NCBI RefSeq assembly: GCF_019578655.1
Contig: NC_063262.1
Coordinates: 19,971,582 to 20,035,581, forward strand
Direction: 5' to 3'
From: Ricinus communis
Taxonomy: Eukaryota; Streptophyta; Magnoliopsida; Malpighiales; Euphorbiaceae
Length of the DNA: 64,000 nt
In this document: piece by piece, positions 11,227-23,802 of the stretch
Numbering within the stretch: position 1 is the first letter of the stretch
Layout of the letters: each line of letters begins with the position of its first letter
Made by a program: the position numbers and the translations under genes
Notes under the pieces: generated by a model
Seen by the model: the letters and a program-made list of their open reading frames with translations, nothing else
The model's database searches: none
What the model was told of the DNA's origin: nothing

Positions 11227-12830
11227 TGATAACTCTATTTTATAAGCATATAATTATAGTTTTTATTATGTGTTTATTAGGCAATATGCTTATAATTTAT
11301 AGAGTTTTAATATGATTTAGTTACTTAATTTTATTTATGTGTTTTTAAGGTATTTTGGCAATACTGACAAAACTCAAAGCCTTTTTGGAATATACATCGA
11401 CTCTTGGATCGATTAGGAGAGTGTCAGAGGAGTGACTTAAGTCATGAAATTGAACTTTTAAGCTGAATTGGTTCACCAACAGGTTCAAAGGAAGCAATTA
11501 GACCATAATCGGTCGAAGGACCAGTTGGACCTTGAAGAGAAGATGAATTTTACTATGAACTGGTTCTCTGATCAGTTCAGGTGCTTAAAAAGGGTCAAGA
11601 TCGATTGGAGAACCGATTCATATCGAGAAAAGAAGTTTGTGAAAAAGGCAAATTTCAGCATTGGTCGTAGTAGCTTCAATGAGGTGTTTTATAATCTTAA
11701 TGGTCTAGAATTGGAAAGTGAACTTCATCATCTTTGTAGAAAACTTCTTAAGCTATATTTTTCATGAAGGGTTTAACTATATATTAGATTGCTAAGGATG
11801 AAAAAAACTTGGATCGAAGTCAAATATTGTGTAGTGCATTTTTGTTTAGGTCAATCTTAGTGTTTGGGTCTTATCTAGAGCTACAAATGTTCAATTGAGG
11901 TGACTCAAAAGCCTAAAGTAATCTACTCTTCAAAGACTAGAATTCTTATGAAAAGTCTAAGTCCAAATTCGATTTATATAAGGTCATAAAATAGCCTGTA
12001 ATATAAAAAATGGAAAAAGATATTTATGAATTATGTTTAGATTTTCTTTGTATTGGCCTATAAATACATCATTATAACTTAGATTTTACAGCTGCTATTT
12101 TAGTTTTAGAGGGAGACATTCAATTGAAGAGAGTAAAATACTTTCTAGAGAGAGAAAGTGGAGATTACTATATGATTAAAGGGAGATCTCATAATTTGTT
12201 GGAGATTAAAATAGTGTTTTTCTCTAACCCTCAATCTTAATTATATTTTTTAGTTATTTATTATTTTTATTGTTGATATAGTATGAGTAACTAGTCTCTC
12301 TACTAGAATGAATGATGTAATTTAATGGATTGATGGATTGATAGGAGATGTATAGATCTAGATCTAGGAGATCAAATATAGTGATTCTAAGTAAAGAAAT
12401 ATATCCAATAGAGTATGATGCTTGAATTATTGCTTAATGGGTTTGATTATGTTTATTACCTTAAGAACTAGTAATATCTTAATTGAATATAATCTAATAG
12501 CTTGAAAGAATATTAGAATATCTTATGAATAATTGCATTAAGAATTCAGAATTTGATTTGACTTCTATGATAATTATCATTAAATGAAATCTAGATCTCT
12601 AGTGTTTTTAACTAATAAAGTTCCATCCTTTTTATTAGTTTCTTTTAATATTTCAATTCTCAATCTTTACAATTTAATTCTTTTAGTTTACATAAGTTTT
12701 TAGCAAATATCAATTGAGTTGTACTCGTGGGATCGACCTTGATTCACTACTCTATACTGAAATTACCATGTATATTTGCAGGTGAAGATTTTAGCGGTCA
12801 AATATTATTTAGTTGAGGATATGACATCAA
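11227..12830 (+). repeat. Long terminal repeat of a decayed Ty3/gypsy element
   Basis: The LTR starts TGATAACTCTATTT right after a purine tract. Near its end is the phrase ACTCGTGGGATCGACCTTGA, typical of the R/U5 part of plant gypsy LTRs of this kind. The right end is uncertain by some 50 bases because no clean primer-binding site follows. It is flanked on the left by 3'-type and on the right by 5'-type internal sequence (gag). The short reading frame at 11468-11767 lies inside and is not a gene. A second LTR was not found. Confidence 0.55.
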
Positions 12831-13740
12831 ATAGCTACTATTAGACTAGCAAAAGGGCTGAACCAAGACACGTTGGATGTAGATGCCTTAACTGCCCTTT
12901 AAGCTCAAATTGCAAACCATATAAAAGCAGTTGAGTTCAATGAATTACAATACGACCAAGAATCCTAGTGTTTTGGTGTGAGTTATTTAGAGAAAATGGG
13001 CATACTAGTGTGGATTGCCAAGTAAGAAAACCTTTCTCTTCATCGTCATTCAAACAAGTTAACTATATAAGGAACTTCTCTAATAGGCAAGTCAATAATC
13101 CATATTCTAAACATCCTTAGATAGGGAATCATCCAAATTTTAGTTGGATAAATCAAATTAATGCTCTAAGACCTCAAGTGCCTCCAAGTTTACAATAAGA
13201 AAGGTATTTAAAACCTCAACCTCAAGTTCAAGAAATGAAGCAAGCTTAGGAGATTGCCTTACCAAATGCCACAAGGAGACTTACCGAGCAACAAGGATTA
13301 TTTTAAAGAGCATTGTGAAGCCATTTCTCTATGGAATGGCAAGGAATATATTTAAAAGTGGTGAGGGATGTGGATAAAGGGAAGAGTGAGGTGGACAAGG
13401 CCACCAATACAAAAGTAATTAAAGAGGAAGCACCATCAAAGCAACCTAATAAAGATATATAAAGGGAGAAACCTATTCCTCCTTTCTTAAGGTCAATTAC
13501 TACACTGCCAAATATTTATCTTAAAGAATGAAGAGGTACACTGATATAAAGTAATATACAAATTTTTTAGAAATGTTGAAAGCTCAAAATCCCATTTATA
13601 GAGGCTCTTCCATGTATGCCCAATTATGTCAAATTATGAAGGAGCTGATTTCAAATTAAAAGAAATTAAAAAGATTATAACACAATTATGATGATAAAAA
13701 GACTAAGATTGAGGGAGTTTTACTATTCATTGCAATATGG
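12830..13740 (+). pseudogene. Degenerate Ty3/gypsy gag remnant, left part
   Basis: Reading across frames gives gag features of plant gypsy elements of the Athila/Tat type: a zinc-knuckle-like GENGHTSVDC, NPYSKHP followed by IGNHPNFSWINQ and ALRPQ, then a stretch resembling KIPFIEALPCMPNYVK. Many stops and frameshifts break it, so it is not functional. It ends where the copia LTR begins. The related linker upstream of reverse transcriptase resumes at 22135, so the copia element inserted into this gypsy. Confidence 0.6.
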
Positions 13741-14809
13741 ATGATTCTAAATTTAAAAAAGCATTACTAGATCCAAAGCTCCTTGGTCTTGTAAAAAGAT
13801 CGCTAAAGCGCGAGGGCGCCTTCAAAGCACACAAGTGCTTTTCACATGGTCAGAATTATACATGGTGTTAAAAACTTCATCTAACATCTTGCCAATGACA
13901 AAGTGACACCTGAAAATCAAAGGGTTAAATCCTCAAGAAGCACGAGGGTGCTTTATAAGCGGGAGGGCGATCTAACTTGAAGCATGAAACTCAATATGGC
14001 AGTTCATTTCGTGATGAGAAGCACGAGGGCAGTTTTGAGTGTGAACAAGACAAGCGCGAAGGCGGTTTTCGTAATTAATGCAATGTTAATAACCGTTGAG
14101 ATATCAACCACCAAGTCAAAGCCACGTGTTTGGAGCCGTTGGAGCCTAACGTCTCTTTTTAGAAAGCGTGAGGGCTTATGAAAAGCACGCTTTTTGCCAA
14201 GTCACCTAATTTGCATTAAATGAGTTTGGAAACCTTTGTGACGTCTCTAAGGGCTAGGTTTGAGTATAAATACCTCTCATAAAAACTTAAAAAGTAAGTG
14301 AATGATTGTGTCTTGTCCAAACTCTTACAAATTTATTTTTGAACTTTCTACACTCAATTTTCTTCTTTGTATACTGTATTAAGTTAAATCTTATTGTTCA
14401 ACTAAAACTCTAAAGGGTTGTTGTGTGAGCCTAGATATTAAAAATATAAAGAATTAGTTGTTGAGTAACTATTAATACTCAAGGATTAAGGAACTTAGTG
14501 AGGAATTAGTTTACTAAGGGAAGAGGTTTAGTGTTAGCCTTGTAAAACACCAGGTTGTTGGGTGAACTTGTAAAACCAAAAGGTTGTAATCTTAAAGATT
14601 ATAGTGGAACACTCAAGTGTGATATTGAGGAGTGGATGTAGGGAGGATTGTTCCCAAACTACTATAAACCTTTGTGTCAATTTCTCTAACTCTAACTCTC
14701 ATCCAATTTTCTTTACTCTTTCTTAAATCCTTGTGTGTCACCTAAAATTATTCAGTTTCGTAATTGAGGTCACCAATTCAACCCCCTTTCTTGGTTCTAA
14801 GGGACAACA
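13740..14809 (+). repeat. 5' LTR of Sirevirus-like Ty1/copia element
   Basis: Aligns with the 3' LTR at 20968-22134 from about 13740 onward. The left boundary is blurred, and the first 50-150 bases seem lost or strongly diverged. It contains six or more copies of an AAGCGCGAGGGCGCTTTT-like imperfect palindrome between 13804 and 14180, then a TATAAATA box at 14265-14272. It ends GGGACAACA next to the primer-binding site. Confidence 0.75.
14265..14272 (+). promoter_or_regulatory. TATA box of copia 5' LTR
   Basis: TATAAATA following the block of palindromic motifs. The same box occurs at 21591-21598 in the 3' LTR, which suggests the U3 promoter of the element. Confidence 0.6.
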
Positions 14810-14811
14810 AT

Positions 14812-14823
14812 TGGTATCAGAGC
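14812..14823 (+). other. Primer-binding site (initiator tRNA-Met type)
   Basis: TGGTATCAGAGC lies two bases after the 5' LTR. It matches the 3' end of initiator methionine tRNA, the usual primer of plant copia elements. Confidence 0.88.
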
Positions 14824-14873
14824 TAGAACGCTCTTATCAAGCTTTATTTTGAGTGAAAAGACCACGGCAACCA

Positions 14874-17800
14874 ATGAAGAAGCTCAATAACCTCAAGCCA
14901 TTTTTTAATGGATCTGACTGTAGCTTTTAAAAATTCTGTATGGAAATCTATTTGGATTCATATGGCATTAAAGTGTGGGATCATGTGGTGAATGAATGGA
15001 AGGCTCCCACTGAAGTTAAAAATGGTGAAGAAAGAATTCTCCTTAGAGAAGAATAGGTGGATGCTCACAAGAAGTATAATCATAAGCAAGCAATGGCCAT
15101 TCATGTGAGTTGATTTTCTAGAGAAGAATGTGGAGAATGCAACATTGCACTACGGCTCATCGAATTTGGAATATCTCACGAAGGCACCAAGCAAGTTAAG
15201 TCAAGAAAGATTCAAATGTACATCACCGAATATGAGATGTTCAAGATGAAGTTAAGCGATTCAGTACTGACATGACAAATAGGCTTCTCACTATCATAAA
15301 TATATGAGAAAACTTAGAAAGCATTATGAGCTAGTGATTATCAACAATAATATCCTTAGGAGTCTTCCTTTGGATAAATATGGTGCTAGAGTAGCTAGTG
15401 TTAAGAAGAGAATGAGAATCTTAGAAAGATACCTACTTATGTTTTCATAGGCAAACTTCTATTGTCAAGGATGAATTTGATAGAGATGGTGGAAAGAAGA
15501 AGGCACTAGCACTCAAGGTTAGCATAAAAGCTTAAAAAGCAAATGGTGTCCCAAGTAATGATGAAGATCAAAGGGAAGCACAAAGTGAGAGTGATGATGT
15601 GGCCTGCATCACCAAACATGTCAAAGGAATTCTTAAGGCCAAAAGGAGAAGAAGCAATGAGTCTTTCACAAGCAACAAACCCTTATTCAAAGCAAGAAAG
15701 CAAAACAAGAAAGATGAAGTCATTTGCCACGAGTGTGGAAAGCACGAACATATCAAGCTGAATTGTCCCAAATATTTGAAGAAAAAGAAGAGAAAAAAGA
15801 AAGGGCTTGAAAGCTACATGAAGCGATGCTTCCTCATCCTCTTATAATGAAAATGAAAGAGAAGAAGAGGCCAATCTTTGCTTCATGGCCAATATGGAGG
15901 ATTCTCATGAGGTATGTTCTACTTCTTATTCATAGAATTCTTCTTTTTCCTGTTCATCTTCTCACTCTTTTGGTGATGATGTGTTGGATGATTAGAATAA
16001 AATTTTATAAAATATACCTTCTAAAACTAAGTTTTTATAAAAACAAGTGCTCAAGCTTGGAAGAAGACCTTAAGAGGTCAAAGGAAGAAATTGCTTCTTT
16101 AAAAACTTCCAATGACAACCTAAAGAAATCATTAGATGAAATCTCAAATGAAAAACTCTTTAAAGAATATAATTCTTTGAAAATGAAATTGAGGAGCTTA
16201 GGAACTCAATCTCAAGATTTCACAAAGGAAAAGAGTCTCTTGATACACTAGTTGTATCTCAAAGACCTCCCCTTGTGAGACATAGACTTGGGTTCAATGG
16301 AGCTTCCACTTCCACACCTTAAACATCCAACACCATAATTTTGTTAAGGCCACTCATCCTCCAATCATTAAGAGAAACTCTAATAGAGTCTCAAAGGATA
16401 AAGCACACACTAAACCTCCCATTCAAAAGAAAGTGAAAGGTACACATGCTCAAAAGTCTAAGCCAAAAGGAGCAAAACATGCATTTATGTATAAGACATT
16501 AAAAGTCAATAAATTTTGCTCATGCATGTGTGATGATGTGAATCGTGTGAGGTCCAAACCTCAAGTAAAAGTGGCAAAGAAGACCAAATCTAATTCCAAG
16601 GTTGCTACTATTGCATGAGAGTTGGACATATCAATGTTAAAAATCAAATAAAGAAAATGCATCTCTTCATAGATGGATCTTCAAAAGCTAACTTGAAAAG
16701 GCCAGACCTTGTTTGGATACCTAAAATCAAGTGATTTAATTCCTTTTTGTAGGTCTGTCTTAAATCCACAAGCATAAATCTTTGGCATGTTGATAATGGA
16801 TGTTCAAAGCTTATTTTGGGTGACAAAAACCTCTTTGTAAATGTCAAGAATTGTAATGGAGGCAAAGTCATATTCAGAAATAATGCTAAGGGTAAGGTAA
16901 TTGGCATTGGCTCCATTGATAAGGATGGTAAATCTTTTATTGATGATGTTCTCTTAGTTGATGGATTAAAATACAATTTATTAAGTGTAAGTCAATTATG
17001 TGACAAAGACAATAGAGTCACTTTTGACTCCATTGGATGTCTTCTCAATGCCTTAGGACAATGTGATATTCAAAGAAGAAAGAAGTGGCAACACCTACAC
17101 AATTGGCCTACACAAAGTTGCTAATCAATCTTTCAAGTGTGTTGTCTCTATTAGTGATGAATCTTGGCTATAGCATAGAAGACTTGATTATGTAAGTATG
17201 TAGTTTTTACACAAATTAGCCAAAAAGAAACTAGTAAATGGACTCCCCAAAGTGAAGTTCATCAAGAACAAGCTTAGTGAACCATATCAAATGGGAAAAC
17301 AACATTTATCATCTTTTAAGTCTAAAACCATTGTAAGTACTTCTAGACCACTTCAACTGCTACTTATGGATTTATTTGGACCTACAACAATAGCTAGTTT
17401 GGGTGAAAAGTTTTATGCATTGTGATTGTAGATGACTATTCTAGATTTACTTGAGTTAATTTCCTTGCTCACAAGAATAAAGCTTTGAACAATCATTTGC
17501 AAAACATGTTCAAAATGAAAAGGGATATCTGATTTCTTTTATAAGAAGTGATCATGGAAAACAATTAAAACACACAATTTTTTAATCTCTTAGGACACCA
17601 CAACAAAATGGAGTTATGGAAAGAAAAAATAGAACACTAGTGAAAATGGCTAGAACTATGCTTAATGAGTATAAACTTTCTTTCTACTTTTGGGTGGAAG
17701 TCGTTAACATTAGTAGTTATATTGCAAATAGAGTTTTCAAAAGAACTTTGTTAAATAAGACTTCTTATGATCTTTGGAATGAAAAAAAAGCCTAATGTTT

Positions 17801-19814
17801 TATATTTTAGAGTATTTGGATAAAAATGCTACATCTTGAATACTAAGGATAATCTTGAAAATTTTGACTCTAAAATCAATATTGGAATCTTCCTAGGCTA
17901 CTCCACCTCAAGCAAAGCTTATAGAGTCTTTAACAAACGTACTTTAGTAGTTGAAGAGTCTATAAATATTTTATTTAATGAATCTAGCAAGCTTGATCTT
18001 GGGAAAGGTACTTCTATAAATGATCTTGTAAGTGCATTTGAGGAGCTAGATGTGAATCTTGATAATGTATTAAAAAAAGTTGACAAAGCCATAGAAGAGA
18101 ATCAAAAAGATCAATAAAATCATGATGCAACTCAAGATCCTCAAGCATTGGAAAATCCACAGTCTTCCCGAGGAGTGGAGTTTCAAAAAAGATCATCCTT
18201 CCACTCAAATTATTGGAGACTTATTAAAGGTTGTAAGTACTCGTTCCAAACTCGTAGCTTTAAATAATCTACCCTTTATTTCTCAGTTTGAGCCAAGGAC
18301 TATTGATGAAACTCTAAATGATCAAAGTTAGGTGATTGTTATGCAAGATGAACTTAACTAATTTGAAAGAAACAAAGTATAGAAACTTGTTCCTAAAACT
18401 AAGGACCACCAAATTATAGGGTGTAAATGGGTGTCTACAAATAAGTTAGATGAGCAAGGCTCTATCAGAAGAAATAAAGCTAGAATAGTTGTAAAAGGAT
18501 ACAACTAAGAGGAAGGCATTGATTATGATGAGACCTTTGCTCAGGTTGCTAGATTAGAAGTTATTAGGATACTTTTAGCTTATACATGTCATATGAATTT
18601 CAAATTGTTTCAAATGGATATGAAAAGTGCATTCTTAAATAGATTTATTGAGAAGGAAGTCTATGTTATGCAACCTCTTGATTTTGAAAGTCATAAATTT
18701 TCCAATCATGTTTCCAAATTATCTAAAGCCTTGTATGGATTGAAACAAGCCCCTAAAGCTTGGTATGAAAAGCTTAATTCCTTTTTAGTTGAAAATGGAT
18801 TTTTAAAAGAAAAGATTGATACTACACTATTATAAAGAAACATAAGCATGACACTCTAATTGTTCAAATTTATATTGATGACATTATGTTTGATGCTACT
18901 AATGAATTGCTTTATGAGGATTTTGCTAAAGGCATGATTAGGGAATTTGAAATGAGTATGACGGGAGAGCTTAAATGCTTTCTTAGTCTTCAAATCAAGA
19001 AAAGCAAGGAAGAAATATTTATCAACTAATCCAAGTATGCAAAAGAATTCTTAAAAAATTTAAGATGGATGGTTGCAAAGTAGCAAAGACTACCATGAGT
19101 CTCACAACTAAATTAGACAAAGATGAGAAGGGTAAGAGCGTTAATAAAAAGCTCTATTGAGATATGATCATATCTCTTTTACATTTAACTGCTTCTAGAC
19201 TCGATATTATATATAATATTTTTTTCTATATGCTAGATTTCAATCTTGTCCTAAAGAGTCTCACTTGAATGCCGTCAAAAGAATTTTGAAATATTTGCAT
19301 GGTACCTTGCATCTAGGTCTTTGGTATCCTATAGAAACATCCTTGGATATTGTAGGATATTAGGATACAAATTATACAAGAAGTCCATTAGATAGAAGAG
19401 CACTTCCGGAACTTGTCACTTGTGAGGTGAATATTTAGTATATTGGTTTAACATGAAATAAGTTGTTTCTCTCTCCACTGCGAAAGCTGAGTATGTGGTG
19501 GAGGACTGTTGTTCCACACAAATCCTCTGGATGAAGCAACAATTAAGAGATTATGGGAGAGAGGTTAATCAAATTTCTATAAAATGTGACTACACTAGTG
19601 CCATGAATCTCTCTAAGAACCCTATTCAACACTGTAGGAGTAAACATATAGACATTAGGCATCATTTTTTAAAGATCATGTGCAAAATGGTGATGTCATT
19701 TTAGATGATACAACTAACCGATTGGCTGATATCTTCACAAAACCTCTAAATGGGAAAAGATTAAGTTATATTAAAAGAGAATTAGGAATGGTTGATGGAA
19801 GCACTCTAGATTAG
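14874..19814 (+). pseudogene. Broken gag-pol of Sirevirus-like Ty1/copia element
   Basis: The order gag, protease, integrase, reverse transcriptase, RNase H marks Ty1/copia. Gag starts at the ATG at 14874 and includes HEGTKQVKSRKIQMY and an intact CCHC knuckle (CHECGKHEHIKLNC, 15724-15765). A coiled-coil-like region follows at about 16050-16230. The protease motif is DNGCS, not DSGCS (codon AAT at 16795-16797), so its catalytic triplet is altered. Integrase shows VDDYSRFT near 17430 and PQQNGVMERKNRT near 17600. Reverse transcriptase shows KALYGLKQAPKAWYEKLN (about 18729-18780) and YIDDI (about 18872). RNase H ends with CDYTSAMNLSKNP, DIFTKPLN and a TAG at 19812. Many stops and frameshifts make it nonfunctional. 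Confidence 0.85.
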
Positions 19815-20967
19815 TCTTTTTGTACAAATTTTATGACTCTCAATTCGTCATGTGTTTAGCAAATTCTTATATGAAGATATCTCATTTGCATCTCTATTTT
19901 GATATTGAGTATTAACATTTCACTTTGCATATGAGGTGCTCTATTACTCACTATGCATTTTAATATTTTTAAAGAAAAAGTGTGGTCAACCTTAATCTTG
20001 CATGAAATTTTAAATTTTACATTTATTTTGAAAAGCACACTCATGATTCAGAAGGTTTCTCGCGCTTTACAAGTCGTTATGAAACTGAAAGACCGACCTC
20101 TAAAGCGTGCCCGTATTTCTAAGCACCTTAAGTTCTTTCTCCTCTCAATAAAACCTTCCTTACCCCTTTTATTTCACCTATCTCTTTAACTTTAGCATTC
20201 TTTAAGCATGCAAAAGTCATAAGACTTGGGCCTAAATTGAAAGTTGATGGTAAATTCTTTCTTGTCAGTAGGGAATATATTGATTATAGGAAGAAGAGAA
20301 AAAAGAATCACAATGCCAAAGTGAATCCACTCCTACCTTTCATAGCCCTCCTTTTCCTTTGAAGAAAAGGTTCTAAAGCAAATGGAAAGGATTTGAAACC
20401 ACTTCATCACTTGCATGCGGATCTAATGAAGATTTAAAAAGTCTATAAAATTCCTCATTATCATGTTGAAGATTAAGAAAAGAAGAGGTTCTAATTCCCC
20501 CTCTTTAAGCTAGTACAAGTGGATGAGGCAAATGAAAGGAGTCTATGATTCTAGAAGAAGAAGAAGAAGAAGATTGATCTCTTTTTTTTTCTTTTTTTCT
20601 TTTTTCTTTCTTTTTTCTACTCCTTCTATTTTCTTTTCAACACTTGTTCTTTTATTTCATGCATTAATCTATCATGTTGATCATATATCTTTTAAGTAAT
20701 ATGATTATTCTTACCTTCGTCCTTCTTATCAAATATCTCTTTGTGCTCTTTTCTCTTAATTAATTTTTGGTTCTTCTTTTTAATTTTGGCAAAGGGGAAG
20801 AAGTTGGTACAATCTTAAAAATTGATTAAGAAAAGTGCAAAGAATTAAAAGGAGACAGAATGCATGTATTAAGGGGAAGAACAAGGGAACACTTTATTCT
20901 GTATCTGACTACATGACCAATTTTGTATTTTTAATCAATTTGGTATCAAAATCGAAAAGGGGTAGAT
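19815..20967 (+). other. Region between pol and 3' LTR of the copia element
   Basis: About 1.15 kb follows the RNase H stop. Sireviruses often carry an extra, env-like or gag-extension reading frame here. Short open stretches exist (19953-20189), but I recognise no conserved motif and the frame is broken. The purine tract AAAAGGGGTAGA at 20955-20966 is the polypurine tract for plus-strand priming. Confidence 0.5.
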
Positions 20968-22134
20968 TATTGACCTAAGAGTCAATTGATCTCTATTTTG
21001 ATATTAACAACCAAATTGAGTATTGCTAACGTCATGTTTGAGTGTCTATATGGCAGTGCATTAAAAGATTTCTGATTGGCCAAAGCTTCCTTGAACTTTC
21101 AAGCAAGTCTTATAAAAAGACCCAAAAGCGCGCGGGCGCTTTTCACATGGTCAAAATTATACATGGCATTGAAAAATTCATCTGACATCTTGCCAATAAA
21201 AAAGTGACACCTGACTATCAAAGGGTCAAATCCTCAAGAAGCACGAGGACGGTCTAATTTAAAGCATGAAACTCAAAATGGTAGTTGATTCTGTAATGAG
21301 AAGTGCGAGGGCGGTTCTAAGCACGAACAAGACAAGCGCGAGGGCGCTACGCAACCATGAGGGTAGTTTTACAGTTAATGCGATATTAGTAACTATTGAG
21401 ATATCAACCACCAAGTCAGACCACGTGTCTGGAGCCTTTGGAGCCCTAACGTCTCTTTTTGAAAAGCGTGAGGGCGCTTGAGAAATGTGGGGGCGCTTTT
21501 CATGACTGCAGATAATTTTTTGCCAAGTCACTTTATTTGCATTAAATGAGTTTGGAACTCTTTGTAACGTCTCTAATAGGTAGGTATGAGTATAAATACC
21601 CCTCATAAAGACTTAAGAAGTGAGTGAGTGATTATGTCTTGTCCAAACTCTTGTAAATTTATTTCTCGACTTTCTACACTCAATTTTCTTCTTTAGATAG
21701 TGTATTAAGTTGAATTCTATTGTCCAACTAAGACTCTAAAGGGTTGTTGTGTGAGCCTATGTATTAAAAATACAAGGAATTAGTTGTTAAGTAACCATTA
21801 ATACTCAAGGTTTAAGGGACTTGATGAGGGATTAGTTCACTAAGGGAAGAGATTTAATTTTAGTCTTGAAAAACACTAAGTTGTTGCGTGAACTTGTAAA
21901 ATACAAATGTTGTAATCTTAAAGATTATAGTGGAATACTTAAGTGTGATCTTGAGGAGTGGATGCATGGAGGATTGTTCCTGAACCATTATAAACCTTTA
22001 TGTTAATTTCTCTAACTCTAACTCTCCTCCAATTCTCTTTACTCTTTCTTAATTCCTTGTTTCACCTAAAATTATTTAATTCCACAATTTGAGATCACCA
22101 ATTCAATCTCCCTTGTTGGTTTCAAGAGACAACC
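20968..22134 (+). repeat. 3' LTR of Sirevirus-like Ty1/copia element
   Basis: Starts TATTGACC, a likely mutated TGTTGACC, right after the polypurine tract and ends GAGACAACC. It is about 1.17 kb and aligns with 13740-14809, but with visible indels (for example, 13820-13842 has an extra piece), so the insertion is old. The palindromic GCGCGAGGGCGC-type motif recurs at about 21126, 21239, 21300, 21335, 21465 and 21484. A TATAAATA box is at 21591-21598. Confidence 0.8.
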
Positions 22135-22720
22135 GAATCCATGAAGCAATATGAAGAAAGAGAGGCCACTTGTATGGGGGTAGAAATGCTTGAGCAAGTA
22201 GTAACGAATTTAAAAAGGAGGTGTTTGAAAATGAGGATGTGGAGGAAGAAAAAGACTACTATGAAGACGTACAGGAAAAGCTCTAAAAGTAAAAGACTCA
22301 AACTAAGGAGGTGTTAAAAGTGAGGATGTAGAATAAGTAAAAGAATGCCCTAAAGACTTAAAGGAAAAGCCCTAAAAACAAAAGACTCAAACCACAACAT
22401 CCTTCACTAAAATCCTTTCAAAGAAAAAATTAAGAAAAGACTTAACCCTAACACCTACTTCTATCCAAAAGCCGCCTAAACAATAACTTAAATCTTTATC
22501 TTTTCACCTTAGGTATGCTTTTTTGGGACCTAATGAGACTCTTCTAGTTATCATTTCCAACAAGTTCACACTGTATTAAGAAGGTTGTGAAGGTGATGAG
22601 AGGATAATAAGAAGCTTTAGATTGGTGAATTATGGATATCAGCAGCATTGATCCATCCTTTTATTATAAGATTTTATTAAAAGAAGGTCATAAGGCAAGC
22701 GTGGAGCATTATTGAACCTA
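22135..22720 (+). pseudogene. Degenerate Ty3/gypsy remnant, right part (linker before reverse transcriptase)
   Basis: Continues the gypsy element interrupted by the copia insertion. Pieces that can be read across frames are EEREATCMGVEMLEQVV, FENEDVEEEKDYYEDVQEKL and LRYAFLGPNETLLVIIS, then a KEGHKASVEHY-like piece. These match in order the protein segment that precedes reverse transcriptase in Athila/Tat-type gypsy elements. Sequence resembling reverse transcriptase is not found after it, so the element is truncated. Confidence 0.55.
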
Positions 22721-23087
22721 TCAGTTTCAATTATCCTATTTTGATGAGCTACAAATTATTTAACATTTAATCGTTCTATCTCTAAGTGTTTTCTCAGTTA
22801 GAAGTTAAAAGATCAAGTTACACATTGTAAAAGAACAAAAAAAAGAGTATTATAGCCCTCATAATAGGATCCCTTAAGACTTTAAAACTTCTTAATTTAA
22901 TAAAAGAATAAAAGTCTTCGCGACTTAGGCATGCCGTACGACCAAAGGTTCAGTCGTAACCATGAGAACTCAGTATTCTTTGCGATAAATCATGACCTTG
23001 AAGATTAAAGATCTTTAAAGGTCCATTTGCAGTTTGAAAAATGCCCTCGCATTTATCGATGAATTACTGACAATTGCAAATTACTGG
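22721..23087. other. Unassigned short stretch between element remnants
   Basis: No coding sequence or repeat boundary could be assigned. It holds an unusual GC-richer segment at 22918-22975. This separates the truncated gypsy from the AT-rich CACTA-like sequence. Confidence 0.3.
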
Positions 23088-23797
23088 CAGCTACAAAAAG
23101 TATGCAGTATGATTGTCAATAAAATATTTACTAATGAAAAATAAACAATATGTAATTACTGATTTTATTTGTAAATCGCTATTTACTTACCAATAAAATA
23201 TCTCTAATATTTTTAAAGGAGACAATTTGGCGATAAATTTTTTATCAGTAATCCATCTATAAATTATTAATAATTTTAAAGAAATTTATTGATCCTTCAA
23301 TAAATTTTTATTATTTTTATGAGTTTACCACTAATTAGTGGAGAATTTTATAATATATTTTGAAAATAAAAATACTAGTGAGTCATCCATCAGTAATTGT
23401 AAATATCTTTCCAAAAATAAAAAATAAGTTAATAATCTATTAGTAATTCTTAAATACTTTTTAAAAATAAATAATACATGTGGATAATATTTTCTACAAA
23501 AATAAAAATTTCACATGTAATTCGTAGACAAAGTTAGTTTTTTTTTTAAAAAAAACAAATATATTTATATTTTTTTAAATTAAAATTTTTAGGATAAATA
23601 TGAAAGTAAGAAAATGAAGAGAGTATAAAATTAATTAGTAATCTTAAACAAAACTTATATTTATTAATATTAAATTATATTTTGAAACTAAAAATTAATA
23701 AATAAAATCTAAATGTTTGTGTGTAAAAAGAGACGGGGGAGGAAGTATGAGAGCTAAAAACTTAATAAGCATAAGAAAAGAAAATTTGAGAGCTAAA
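23088..23797 (+). mobile_element. Left part of a CACTA-like DNA transposon remnant
   Basis: AT-rich DNA with many short subterminal motifs (ATTACTGA, TAATCTATTAGTAATT, ATCAGTAA). The beginning GCTACAAAAAGTATG… aligns loosely with the inverted right end at 32486. No transposase coding sequence is present. The gypsy at 23803 is inserted into it. Confidence 0.38.
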
Positions 23798-23802
23798 AAC
23801 TT

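Noticed and set aside
11468..11767. Open frame of 99 codons starting MVHQQVQRKQLDH
   Set aside because: Lies inside a gypsy LTR and shows no conserved motif.
14281..14740. Possible host transcript in the stretch after the TATAAATA box
   Set aside because: The same sequence is repeated at 21600-22060 and is the R/U5 part of the copia LTR.
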